From Lithospermum erythrorhizon (taxonomy: Eukaryota; Streptophyta; Magnoliopsida; Boraginales; Boraginaceae), in NCBI GenBank assembly GCA_019722365.1, contig JADFUC010002265.1, positions 1 to 64,000 on the forward strand: a DNA stretch of 64,000 nucleotides, read 5' to 3'. Positions 47,937 through 60,149 of the stretch are shown here, piece after piece; the stretch's first letter is position 1, and every line of letters starts with the position of its first letter. The position numbers and the translations under genes are program-made. The notes under the pieces were generated by a model, which saw only the letters and a list, made by a program, of their open reading frames with translations, was not told where the DNA came from and did not search any database.

Positions 47937-50420
47937 GGGCGGATCCAGGATTCAAATGCGGGGTACTCATTTCATAATAGAAAATATAAAAACCATAGTT
48001 AACGAAAATAATAAGATTAAACGAATTTTTAAAAAGCCACCGATATAAAAATAGACAAAAGTAACCCACTCATTGAAACTACAACTTTATATTCATTCTT
48101 CTCTCTTTCATTATTTGAAACCGACTGATAATATCTCGATCATCAACGATGTTAAACACTTTTTTCTCTACGTAAGTCACCAAGCAGTCATTAAGCCAAG
48201 CATTACCCATTTTGCTTCTTACGTCATCCTCCACGTAATTCATTCCAAAAAACTCTCTTTCAATACTTACAGTTGATATTGGTAAATCTTCACAAGCTTG
48301 TACACAAATCTGAAGGTCTTGTGTTTCTTTATTCGTACAAGAGTCTTGCAAAGATCCAAGAGGCCTTTCAAATTGGAAAAATTAGCATCCGTCCGAACAC
48401 AACGAATATAAACTTCAAGTTAGGAAACCAACTCTTCATCTTCAAAACCAACAAACTTCTTTGGATATAATCTCGCCATCATCACAAGTGATTTAGTATC
48501 AAAAGCTTCAAATAGGAACAAGGACTCAAGAATGCTACACATTGCAACAACTCAGTGCTCTCAGTAGTAAAACGTTCAATCAACTCTTTCAATATCACAT
48601 CTATAACATGAATGAAGCAATCATATTTGAAAGGATCTACTATGTTGAGATCTACTATCTTTTACATACCGTGACTTCATGTCAGGCACATTAATCCCAA
48701 GGTTACCACAAGATAATGATACTCTTTCAAAGAATTCTTCCCATCCAGCATCTCTCATTCGTTGAAATATTTTCTTATTGACTTCAACAAGTTGCAAAGC
48801 ATTCAAAATATCTTGATCACTCCTTTGCAATGCCAGACGCATTCATCATCCGTCAACCCCAATATATTCAAGCTATCAAATGCAAATACGAACACAAAAT
48901 CAAATTGTTTCATCAACAATAACAAACCTTTTCCTTCACTTGCAGCTCTACCATATTTTAATTCTTCCAACATTTCAATAACATGAGTAAACAATTTCTT
49001 CAACCCAGTTAACTCTAAACAGACCCCCATCGCCAGACGATCACACGCTCGCAAGTTAGACAATTCTTGATTCAACTCCTATACAAGTTTCTACTATATA
49101 ACATTTTCTACCGTGACCGCAGAAATTTGGCACCTTGTTGTCTTCGTGAGCAAAGCAAAGACATTTTGTCAGCACTTTATCAAAATTGACAATACGAGTA
49201 ACTTCAACAAAAAAAATTAATTGGCATCTACATGACATCGCACAATTGAAACAAGAGCTAAGTGAAGTTGGTGTGCAAAATAATACACATAGTAAGCTTG
49301 TGGATTGTCCATTTGAATTAATGTTTTCAAACCTCCAAGCAACCTTTGATATTGTTAGCCACATCGTATCCTTGTCCACGAATTTGAGCTATACACAATC
49401 CGAATCTCGCATAACAAAGTTCAAGAGCCCTTGTTGTTATTGTACTTGTTTCTTCAACATGAACAATGCCTATCAATCTCTACAACAATCCTCTCGGCTA
49501 TCAATAAAACGCAAAACACGTCATTTGCTCATCGTCAAGTATCTCCAGATTCATCAACTTGTACACAAAAAATATCATTTCCAATTTCATCTACAATTTT
49601 CTTAACAGATTGCAAGATCCTTTTGAATCATTGGTGAAGTCATCTTATGATTCCCCTTCGCATTTTTTATGGCTTCATCAATTTTTTCACAATTCCTCCT
49701 TAACGCTTCTACAAACTCAACAAAAGTCGAATTTTTATATACCGACTCGCCATCATATGCCCCAAGTGCCAACTCCGCCTAACAAGATATTTGACAACTT
49801 CAAGAGATGATTTCAAACGGATAAGATAATTAGATTTTTCCTTTTCAGTATAATTTGAAAGCGAAACTACAATACTTCAATTCTGATTCAAAAGATCATC
49901 ACACTTTTTTACACACATGTTATGATGACTATTAGGACTTTTTCCAACAGTTTTTTTTAACTTTTCTTTAGATGCCAACCTCTAAGACCTTCTTTCACAT
50001 ATGTAGTTTCCAGTAATTTCAAGACTATCTTAGAACAAATAGCAGGGCAAATAATATATTGCATCCCTTTCAATGCTATATTCCAACCAATCATATTCCT
50101 TATACGATGAATTATTGAATTTACGGTTGGTGCCAGACTTGTCATCAACAAGAAAATCTTTCATATAAATTCGAGTGGCTTTTTCAAAAGATAACATCTT
50201 CTTACATCATCTTCGACTATTCGACGGTACTACCAATTTCGTTGTCTTTTCGCTGGATCGCATCTAAATATATCCCCTTTTGATTAGTTTTATTTGGAAT
50301 TGAAGGTGGAATTGGAGGTGAAATCGAGCTTGAAGCAGGCTGGATTGCACACGAACTAGCAATTACACTCAATTCCTCAAATGTCGGTTTCGCTCGAAAA
50401 TATATGCATTCTAAATAACA
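47937..50420 (-). mobile_element. hAT transposon remnant, TTF-type zinc-finger family
   Basis: The left end CAAGGGCGGATCCAGGATTC looks like a hAT-type terminus. The minus strand encodes a broken transposase, N- to C-terminal: about 50400-50230 (leader), 49960-50150, about 49650-49800 (ALGAYDGESVYKNSTFVEF and MTSPMIQKDLAIC), 48803-49075 (LRACDRLAMGVCLELTGL), 48621-48842 (ALQRSDQDILNALQLV), 48079-48351 (VSIEREFFGMNYVEDDVRSK, then MGNAWLNDCLVTYVEK). The last is the hAT dimerisation region. The order fits TTF-type (ZMYM1-like) plant transposases. Many stops and frameshifts; not functional. Confidence 0.75.
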
Positions 50421-51542
50421 AAAGTTATCTAGTTAGCAACTAACACAAAAACCAACTAATGTAATTAAACAATCTATTCCTATATCACAATTTACAAAGT
50501 AGCGGTCTAGATGGTCCCAACTCAATAATGATAAACTAAAAAGCAATAATTGCGAATGCAGGTACAGAGAATTGATGAGCAACACAATAATATTATTAGA
50601 TAGACAAAGTTGTGTCTATGTATTAGACAACCAATACAAGGCTGTATATATAATCCAAGAAACTTTGCAATCCAATTATAATTAGTTTACAGTAGTTAGA
50701 CTTAGTATAAATTATACCAAGTATTAGACTTAGAACATACAAGACTAAACTAATGAACTAATAATACTATTTAACCAATTAACGAATAATTACAACCAAT
50801 ATTTCAATTGACATTGAAGTAATTAACAAACCAACTAAAGTAATTTATAAAAGAAAATTAAAATTGAAGTAATTAATTAACCAACAAAGTTATTATTAAC
50901 CAATAACAAAATTGAAATTGAACCCAAAATTGAAATTGAAACCAAACTTGCAATTGAAACCAAAATTAAAATTGAAACATTATAAGTTTATAACCAAACT
51001 TTAATCATAATTTAATTATTATTTGTACCTCTTGCCTGGGAAGAAACAGGAAGCTGTATGTAGGGAGCAGTGAGTGAGTAGCCTCGCATCGGTCCGATAT
51101 ATTAAATATCTCTGGAAAGACTGAAGCGGAACCGTAACCGAACCGACCGGCATCTAACCACCAAAAATACGACAATGCAAAAAACTGAAAAAAGTATCCA
51201 AAATAACCGATAATATCCGAAAAAGTATTCAAAGTATCCAACAAAGTATCCAAAAACGTAAAAACATAAACATACCCAAATTTTTGTTCTACAATTTCAA
51301 GTTGTCAACAGATAAAAGTTTTGAAATCAATTACAATCCCAGAAGCCTCTCGAACATTTTCATCATAGGCATTATGCAGATTTCTAAGTCGGGCTTGTTG
51401 AACTGCTTGGCTCTGGGCTCGCACCGAAATGATATCGCAGACTGCCTCAGGGTTCTCAAGCCGCATATATAAAAATACAAAACAGTTTTAGTTTCTTTCA
51501 AACAACATCGAAAATGAAATACACTACGCTTTAGGTAGTTAG

Positions 51543-54230
51543 TTAACTTACAATACTTTGACTATGCCCTTTCTTAAGTCCATAGATCTCCTTGACCCAA
51601 TCACCTCCACAAAGTAACATTTCCACAGTATCAGTTTTCATAGAAGATCTTTTAGGATCGATAACCCTTTTTCCCACAATAAAAGTTGATTCTGAAGCAA
51701 CAGTAGTAACAGGAATAGAGAGAATGTCCTTTGCCAACCTACTAAGAATAGGGTACCTTACTTCATTACCCATCCACCATGTTAAAACATCAAACTTAGT
51801 CCCCCCGGGAACCTTCAATGGAGCCTCATGAAGATAGTGCTCAAGATCCGTTTTGCACATGTTCCGCAATAGCCTAAAAATATCTCAAAACTCCTCTTGC
51901 CTAAACCAGAACACACATGTACTATTCCTTCGATTAGTTTGCGGATTCAGCATCAATTTTTTTAAGGTTTTACATACAATTTAAACAAGTGACTCTAAAT
52001 TGGTTTCCAACTCTTTTGATAGGCTTTGCTTCATCGTGATTCGATACAAGAATCGAGCATACCCATCTAACGAAGATCATCTTATACCTACTCGGCTAAA
52101 AGTGGCAAATAACTAGTAGAGCAACTTAGTAGTGTAATAACAATGATCAATTCGCATTTCATTTCATCACGTATAAGGTAGCATAATCACAAGAAAACAC
52201 ACACATAAGCCTTAGAGTAGTATTTCATCAACGACATATAATCATAAAGGCAAATGTGTATAACAAATTCATAAGTGTAAAGAAGAACGGATTCATAAGG
52301 CAACAAAGTTCATAAGACATCAAACAAACATATTCATAAGGTAATACACACGAGAAGCTCCCTTTAAACGAAAGTGCATAACAGAGAAATATTTCATCAT
52401 AGGCATAATCGGAGGCGTAGCAAATATCATCAATATTTACTCTTAAAGTAAACGGCAAAGATAATACAAACGGCAACACAATTTATAAGCCTTTAAATAT
52501 AAATGTAAATAAAGAGAATAAATAGAAATCTATTAACATTTATAGTGTATTTCATCATTGGCAGATCAGTGAATTACCAAAAGTAAAATGCAACAACACA
52601 ATACCATAACATATTTCACCCCTCATGTATTCATGTCAAATGAATTAACTAAGACTCGGATCAAGAACATCACCAGCTAATATCAACATATCGACTGCGG
52701 ACTAATATTTGTCATACTTCATTCTCATCTCACTAGCAAGCATTCGCAAGCCGAGGTTGTGAAACCTGTTCATGCTTATAAAGTAAAAACCTTTGAATTT
52801 TACAAAGCTCACCAAGAAAGCATTGATAGGTCGGATGCGATGTCCCACTAATAATTGTTGTAACATCAGCAAAAACTTCCAAAATCTTGCAAATGTCATA
52901 AACTACTTCCCAATCAAAGGCATCAGACAAATAATGCATAAATGCACTATTTTTCCCTATATATCTAGGCCACACATCTGTAAAAAGTAGCTCTGTGGAC
53001 AACATCAACCAAGTCAGCCCATCTTGTTTCGCAGATCCAACACCTCAATCCGCCTCGGTTGCAACTCATCTACTATTCTTTTGAATGTCTTACATCTGGT
53101 TTCAGAATTAAGTAAGTATCTAACACCATTTCTAATCTTATCAGTAACAGGATTTATAATTTCAAGACCATCTTGAACTAACAAATTCAAGATGTGTGCA
53201 CAACACCTCACATAAAATAATTTACCTTGTAATGGTAAATTTCTCTTATTAGTGTAGTCTAACTTCAATCTATTAATGCAATTATCATCAGCGGAAGCAT
53301 AATCTATAGAAATAGATACTACTTTATCCCTAATATTCCATTCATCAATCGCTTTAATAAGTTCTCTAGCAAAGAACCCTCTCCGTAACGGCGCCAGGGC
53401 ACATTCTTCTTAAAAAAGCCTAAGACTCTTTTGTGAAGCTGCCATTTTGTATCAATAAAATATGATGTAACAAATTATGTAAAATTTATTCTTTCTTCAC
53501 CGACCACCGTAAATCGCTTGTCAAGCTGATCCTATTAACTAAGGACATAGCCCTTTTCATCTTAACTCTCTCATTCTCATAACATGTTTGACAATCAATC
53601 TTAACAAAGATGCCTAGTAATCCATCGATACAAAAAAGATATATATTTCTTTCTTTTAAGAACTTATTAAAAAATTATACCTTCCATAATAAAGAAAAGG
53701 AAATCTACTTAATTTAATATCATATGAAATAAGTAAAGTTCTCTTAACCTAGCATGATCAGATTGCCAAGAGCAAGACTCGGGAGCAATTAGCCTCACCT
53801 CCAATAGATAACTTAGACTGAGAAAGCTCTTTATCACCATGTGATAATTTCAACTTTCTTTGCAAACAAGCTTCCAAGTATTTTTACCATTAGAAGTGCT
53901 TTTGTATTTCGTATCATAAGTGTACAGGCTACCACACCATTGACATTTTCACTTTTTAGTACCATCAGGGAGCTCAACAACAACCATCTCTGAATGAACA
54001 ATTGATTTTCGCACTCCGGTTCCTCGCCATAAGCATTTCTTTCACTCCGAGGGTCCTCCAAAGCTACGGGCAAGGTCAACGGGCACGTCGACTCCATCAT
54101 TATTTGTATTCTGGATATCAAGCATCTCACCAATCTCAACTCCACCAATTGTCTCACCATCATCATCAACACTAATATGAATATCAATATCATCCATGAT
54201 GGGACTAACTGAAGAATCTTGAAAAGACAT
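51543..54230 (-). pseudogene. Ac-like hAT transposase pseudogene
   Basis: Start at 54230 (MSFQDSSVSPIMDDIDIHIS), an acidic leader, then a BED-type finger region with WKCQWCGSLYTYDTKY (about 53880-53960). 53014-53268 encodes FYVRCCAHILNLLVQDGLE and 52733-53008 encodes ICKILEVFADVTTIISGTSH, both standard hAT core words. 51543-51869 is the C-terminal dimerisation domain (FDVLTWWMGNEVRYPILS, then SIPVTTVASESTFIVGKRV and DPKRSSMKTDTVEMLL). Frameshifts divide these parts, and 51870-52700 contains about 800 bases that do not fit the protein and may be a later insertion. Confidence 0.82.
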
Positions 54231-54405
54231 ATAAAAGAGAATTAATTATTCAAATTAAGATAACAACAAAATTGAAACTAAATTAAAATAGTAACAATCA
54301 ATTATTTGTTAATTACACATATATACAATTTACAACGAACAAAATTGAATCAGTAAGTCCATAATCGTAACATTATAAAAAACCCTAATTCGAAACCCTA
54401 ATTAA

Positions 54406-54640
54406 AACCCCCAATTTGAAATCATAATCGAAACCCTAATTAAAATCCTCAATTTCAAACCCTAATCGAAACCCTAATTAAAAGTTAAAACTCCCAATTT
54501 CAAACCCTAATCGAAACCCTAATTAAAAGTTAAAACCCCCAATTTCAAACCCTAATCGAAACCCTAATTAAAAGTTAAAACCCCCAATTTCAAACCCTAA
54601 TCGAAACCCTAATTAAACCCCCAAATTCAAACCTTAATCA
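54406..54640. repeat. 45-bp minisatellite rich in AAACCCTAA telobox words
   Basis: AATTTCAAACCCTAATCG starts at 54451, 54496, 54541 and 54586, an exact 45-base period, with partial units on both sides (54365-54450, 54640-54740). Every unit contains two CCCTAA words, identical to the plant telomere/telobox core. It lies upstream of the transposase start of the Ac-like hAT remnant. Confidence 0.85.
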
Positions 54641-55876
54641 AAAGTCAAACCCCTAATTAAACCCTCAAATTCATACCACCTTAATGTAGTGCTCAAACCC
54701 CTAATTAAAACCCCCAATTTGAAATCATAATCGAGTTCAAAATCCCTCAATTCAAACCCTCAATTGAAAACGAAAATCAAAATAAAGACTCAAATGAAAA
54801 TTCCAAAAAACTTAATCAAAACCCTAAATTAAAACATGCAATAAATGAACAAATAACAAATTAAAAGTCAAGATTTTGTCGAAAAAATCAAACATGCAAC
54901 AAATGGACAAATAACAAATTAAATAATAACAAGTAAAACAAATTAAAGGTTGAAGAATGAAGACATTACATGTTTTCAAAAGCAACACTCAAGAGTCAAG
55001 ATTCGAATCAAATTCCTTTCAAACATCGAATGAAAATCAATTTAAGTAGTCGACACAAAACAAGTTGGGCTACTAACAATCGAAACCCCAAATAAAAATG
55101 ATTGATGATTGATGAAGGTGAAGTGAGAAATTAGAATCGAAACCCTAAAAACTCGCAGCGGAGCTAGGACGAAGCCGAGAAATTATAAATGAACCCAATT
55201 CCAAAGAGTTGTTTTTTGTACTTTTTCATATCGGCCTCGCGGTTATCGGTCCGGACCGATTTCCGTCATGGTAGAGGAGATCGGTCCCGACCAATCTATA
55301 ACTGGCAAAGTTAACGGGCCAAATTTTGACCGATCTCGGCTCCTCCCGCCCACCCACAGCCCTAGAGGAAGACATGGGCCGCAAACTAGGATACCGAGTA
55401 TAGATTTTTGTGTAAAGTTGGAAGAGTGGGCGAGACGCTGTCTTTCAGCTCAAGGAGTTTTAAGAAAAAAGCGTAGCCGCCAAGATTTGAACACTGAACC
55501 TTCAGGTTAAAAGGTGAACTATTATACTATCTCATCTATTTTCATTTAAAATGTGGCATCTATCAATAATTCTATAGATTCCCCCGCCTTTTCTGGGTCG
55601 AAAAATTATTATAATATTTGACTTTCGATAATTTAAAGAATGGGTTGAATAATAATATTTTGTCTTAAATTACTTTATTGTTTTTATTTCTACGGATGAT
55701 CTTCTATTTAGTGTTTCATATCTTTAATGGATATTTATCAGGAAATTTAGAAAGCGTGCATTAATTGTCTCATTTAATACAATACTTGTTTTATAGTGAT
55801 ATATCGATTAATATCTTAATTAGTCATTCCATCATTCATCAATGGACATTATGAATCTGGATATGCAAAAAAGTGA

Positions 55877-55960
55877 AATACAGTAAAATCTCTATAAATT
55901 AATAATCGATAAATTAATAAACCCTCTAAAATAATAAATATGTCTGATCCCGACTCAGGC
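55877..55960. repeat. Terminal fragment of the MITE family seen at 10.5 kb
   Basis: ATACAGTAAAATCTCTATAA and AATTAATAA, then a GATCCCGAC word, match the end and interior of the MITE in the carrier leader intron. Only one end is present; the dispersed repeat at 55975 follows directly. 55341-55876 holds no gene. Confidence 0.5.
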
Positions 55961-55974
55961 TAGTTAAAAACATT

Positions 55975-56215
55975 TCAAGCTTTGGTATATCGATGTCACC
56001 CATGCTAACTCTATACGAGCCCAAGGCATTTATTATCTCTTTCATAAGGCCGCCATCGTAGCGATAGTTTTCAGGCCTCAATCTTGGCAACAAAGTTGTC
56101 ATTTACTGCTTTAGAAGAAAAATATTGTGGACATTCCCTAAAAGGATCAAGAAGTTTACAATCTATAGGCACGCCTCTTTATTTTAGGTACTCTATGTTG
56201 GATTTTCGGATTAAA
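55975..56215 (-). repeat. Dispersed repeat, copy 2 (partner at 47.0 kb)
   Basis: Diverged copy of 46975-47230 in the same orientation. The minus strand reads LRPENYRYDGGLMKEIINAL and GSYRVSMGDIDIPKLE, better preserved than in copy 1. The protein family is not recognised. Confidence 0.5.
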
Positions 56216-56994
56216 ATAATAATTATCTAATCAAATACTTTAAAACTCTCACGAGATTATAAAACAAGAATATAATCTAAGATTGCTATGTACCTTACAC
56301 CTTGAAAGTCAGTCAAGAATAATGCATCGGGAGGAGTCTGAATGCACCAACGAGGTTGTCTCTAAAATACCCGCCACCAACGACATCAAACCCTTTCCGT
56401 CGATTTTACTCGAACAATAAAAGAAACAAAAGTGAATTCTGTGAGGAAGAAAATCATGGGTTTTTCTTCCCCATATGGCCGAACAAGAGAGGAGGTGGGG
56501 AGAGATGTTTTGCTTTCATCTTTTCTCTCAAAAGATGAATAATGAATGAACAATTAATTTCACCAACTCAAGCCCCTTTATATAAGCCAAGCCCTACAAT
56601 TTAGGCACTTCAAGAAAGCGCCAAGAAACTCTATCAATTTATAAGCAGCCAAGATTCTAGAATTCCCTTGTAGCAAGAAGCATTCTAATCCTCCCCACCT
56701 TCTCTCCCTTTAGTCAACTGAAGTCAGGGTTCCGTAACCTTCCACTCATATCCTGTAAAATTGAGAGACATCTTACGCTGGTATATAATATTCTCGAATC
56801 TTTATCGTTAACCCTTCAAGACCTACAATAAAAAATTTCACCTACCATTTCCTTTATGGAGTTAAGTACTAACTTTGAAAGTTATACCTATTCATATTTG
56901 AATTTTAATTTAATTTGAAGTAATATATTAATTTAAGTGTTAACCAAATATTATATTGAAGACTTGGACATCAACGCACCTCTAAAGGAAGTCA
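56206..56994 (-). repeat. Candidate solo LTR
   Basis: Begins TGTTGGATTTTCGG and ends GTCAACA (TG...CA) after about 790 bp. On the minus strand a TATATAAAGGGG box lies at about 56574-56585. Such a promoter inside TG...CA ends with no neighbouring element body suggests a solo LTR. Boundaries are by eye. 56995-57590 shows no gene. Confidence 0.45.
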
Positions 56995-57634
56995 ACAACC
57001 CCTGTATCATTATGTTGGAATCCTAATAAGAACAAAAATCAACATAGTCTGAACTCAATTAGTTTTTGAATTTAAACGTAAGCAAATCATTTAGAACTCA
57101 AATCAACCTTATATTTATATCCATCATCTCATATTTCAAACACCTAAATAATTAATAATGATTTCAGAAACAAACCTACAAACTATCAAGCTAGAACATC
57201 ACAGTTATCCTCTCTATCCCTTTAAACATTTTTCTAAACAATTCAGTAGTCGCTTAAAGCGAAAGAAAACTCAATGCTATCTATCACCAATCATAAGCCT
57301 GATCGCAACATCGACGTTGATTGTCAATCTCTATCTAATGATTCACCCAGGTCAGATTCAAGTACCTCAAAAATGACATGTTATGTATTAACAACTCAAT
57401 TAATCCGATCATAAATATTTTTTCAATTATTTTATCCTTGTTTACTATAGTAAATACATGTCAAATTCTACCGAATGACTAATACTACAAATTTATCAAT
57501 TTTATTCACTTGAAAAATAAATTTGACTATCTTTTGACTATCTTGTAAGGATGAAGAGAGTAAAAGCTATGCATGACTTACATCATCTGTTGTTCCTCTT
57601 GATGCAATTCTTGATCCAAAAGATTGTAAGGTAA

Positions 57635-58059
57635 TCAGTTTAGCATGCACGAGTTTCCTCCGGGCAAACCTGCATCAAGAATGGGTATATGTTATATTCA
57701 TTGTCCTCATGAAACTTCTTAGATGATCTAGGAACCTACAACAATAAGTAACACCTAAAAGCAAATATGATAGAGACAAAACCTAGAAAGTACTCAAATC
57801 CCAAAGACAGAAAAATGTAAATAGTTATTTATTTTAAGTTACCATTTTCTATAAATTCTAAATATGAACAGAGGTATCTGAAGTTATGAATTGAGAATTT
57901 GATGTATGGTATTAATAAAGACTTTACCATATAGGTTGTGAGAGTCTCTATAAAGATTTTGAAGTTCTTTGAACGTTGCCTCGATTTCTCCACAACTGAA
58001 GCTCTTTGAAAACTGCTCAAAGATTTTGTATAGGGCTGTAAAGAAATCAATGAACACAC
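57635..58059 (-). CDS. Two orphan C-terminal exons of an unrecognised protein
   Basis: On the minus strand, exon 58059-57928 (acceptor TTTTCAG before it, donor ATATG/GTAAAG after it) and exon 57669-57635 (acceptor GATGCAG) join in phase 1. They encode FIDFFTALYKIFEQFSKSF, CGEIEATFKELQNLYRDSH, NLYGLPGGNSCMLN and stop. Consistent phase, good splice sites and protein-like composition favour a real gene end. No upstream exons were found to about 59 kb, so it is either a gene fragment or the end of a gene with a distant start. The end CMLN resembles a prenylation box only weakly. Family not recognised. Confidence 0.45.
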
Positions 58060-59221
58060 CTGAAAAGAAGAAACAAAAAATAATTCATCTAATTTAGAAA
58101 GATGCTTAACAATAAGGTTGGAAATCAGGAATAGATACTACTCATTCGTACTGTGTACACACTTTATATGAGTCAATTAATGTGATATGGTATATATATG
58201 AAATGATCATCTACCTCTCTTTTATGACATTAAAAGATTCTAATGAAAGCTTAAGGACTCAAACATGCAATACAATACAATTATAAATCAAGGAATTGAT
58301 CATAGGCTAATGCAAGTTATACATTGTCCTGTTATGTTCCGTGATATGTATACCATAAATAAAACATAAGCCCCTTAATTTTCAGTTATAATAATGAGAA
58401 CGTGGAAGTCCAAACATGGGTGAAACCAACTTTTTTTTTTTCAATTACACCCTGTAACTGTTGCAACTGATGCTTACTCTTGCCTCTAATCTATCTCAAT
58501 TAAAACATTCACACACCACACCAAAAACTCCATTGTCGATCTGCTTCAGTTAATTAAATAATACTTTTATCAATTTTTATTTTCACCATTAACTGTTCAC
58601 AACAAAAACTCATCTATCTAATTCAAATTTTTTTTGCTATCTGATTCAATTAATTGAAACAAAACAACAAGCAACATTCAAATCACTCACCTAATTCAAC
58701 CAATCTAACATCTCAAAGCCTCAAACCAAAATAATATGGGAGGTCAGTAGTTACAACGTGGTTGAGGAATTGACAAAAAAAATTATCTGACCATTTTTAG
58801 TTGAAGATAATTATTTATCACCCTCTTCGTTCGTCTTTATTTGTTATTTTAGTCTAAATTTTTTATTTTAATTAAATTTATTGTCATTCTATAATTTGAT
58901 AAAAAAAAATTATACCTTATTTTTTCAGTTTAATTCCTATTAAATAACCATATGTGTTAGCTGTAAATATTAGTCTAATTAAATTTTGTTCGTTTTCTTC
59001 AACAGGAGAGAACTCACAAATTCATATGGCGAAGTAATGGTTAAGACGAACGGCTTTGAACAACAATCATTTGTTAAAAATAAACCGCTTTGGTGTCTTA
59101 TGTCAAAAATCATTTTATTTTGGTCACTATTGTTTAAACAATTACTCGAACTACTACTTCCGTCACTTTTTCCATTAGTTAAATATTTTAAAATCACTTT
59201 GTCAATTAAGTAGCTAGGGTT
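58060..59221. other. AT-rich intergenic region
   Basis: No gene recognised. 58800-58960 contains a Stowaway-like CCCTCTTCGTTCGTC word without a matching second end. Confidence 0.4.
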
Positions 59222-59505
59222 ATTTTGTTTGCTCACATCAAAACAATGTTCATTTGATATAGTTTCTTTTCATTCTGAGTAATGTTTAAAATCATTCGTC
59301 CTAATCCTTATCGATTACAAAAATACAAAGTATTCCTCACTAATATTTGCTCCTTCCCTACTTATTGGATTTTACGTATCCTAATAATGTTCACTAACTA
59401 ATGAAAATAGCATTCAACTTTAAACTACAATAATAATTTATAATAATGACAAATAAAAAATAGTTTTAAAAACAATGAGAGTAAACAAATAACTTGAGAA
59501 ATAAT
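59222..59505. repeat. Dispersed repeat, copy 2 (partner at 46.2 kb)
   Basis: Same orientation and word order as 46155-46430. A weaker second match between about 60690-60790 and about 46020-46110 (GTTTTTCAAT.ATCAAAATTA) hints that both belong to a longer repeat family. Confidence 0.7.
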
Positions 59506-59813
59506 GAGAGTCAATAAATTAGAGTTATGAATCCTTTCGGATAGTTCTTGGCAAAAAAGGCATGAATTAATGAACGTGTATATATATGACTTGAAAATAT
59601 GTTTTGTAATATATTTCTATGATTCTCATGCTTCATGGAGTTCTTAGGTAAAATTCTTGTGTTATTAATCATTCAATTTTTATATCCTTGGCCAATTGGA
59701 CCTCTTAAAGTTCAATTCTACTTCACTAGATGAGATCGAGCTTTTTGTGTTATACATTGTTTAGAGAATCTGGTATGGTATGAAAGGACAAATGGTATCA
59801 AAGATCATTCTCA

Positions 59814-60149
59814 TTTGTTAAAAATTCACATCCGGTCACCCTGATTCAACTTATACTATTTTCGATCACTAATGTACCTTCATTTTTTTTACGTTTTTGC
59901 TAGGGTATTTTGTATTTCTCGAAGTCGTGTGCCTTTTAACTTTCCACGTTTTTTAGGTTACATCTTGATGTTAAAGGCACATAGATTCGAGAAAGAAAAA
60001 ATATCATTACAAAAATGTGTAAAAATGAAGAAAAAATCGATTTGTGACTCAAATTGACGGAACGACTAAGTTTGTCCTCTATAAGATACATTAGTGATCG
60101 AAAACCGTATAAATTGAATCAGGGTGATCGAATGAGAATTTTTAACAAA
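59814..60149. mobile_element. MITE with TIRs of about 70 bp
   Basis: The left end (from 59814, TTTGTTAAAAATTCACATCC) is matched by the inverse of the right end (read inward from 60149, TTTGTTAAAAATTCTCATTC) through GGTCACCCTGATTCAA and TTCGATCACTAATGTA. Total 336 bp, no coding sequence. Superfamily not assigned. Confidence 0.8.

Larger units (their letters stand above)
51080..55340 (-). mobile_element. hAT transposon remnant, Ac/BED-finger family
   Basis: The minus strand carries a decayed transposase (54230 to 51543) in a stretch bordered on both sides by short CGGTCCG/ACCGACCGG-rich sequence (about 51080-51150 and 55230-55330), as in hAT subterminal regions. It is a different family from the element at 47.9-50.4 kb. 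50421-51079 between them is AT-rich with short AAAATTGAAATTGAAACC repeats and no gene. Exact TIRs and the 8-bp target duplication were not resolved. Confidence 0.7.

Noticed and set aside
49186..49810. Plus-strand open frames of 68-139 codons
   Set aside because: Antisense to the hAT transposase remnant on the minus strand.
55268..55510. 80-codon plus-strand open frame at the end of the Ac-like hAT element
   Set aside because: Spans the GC-rich transposon end and shows no domain; composition explains its openness.
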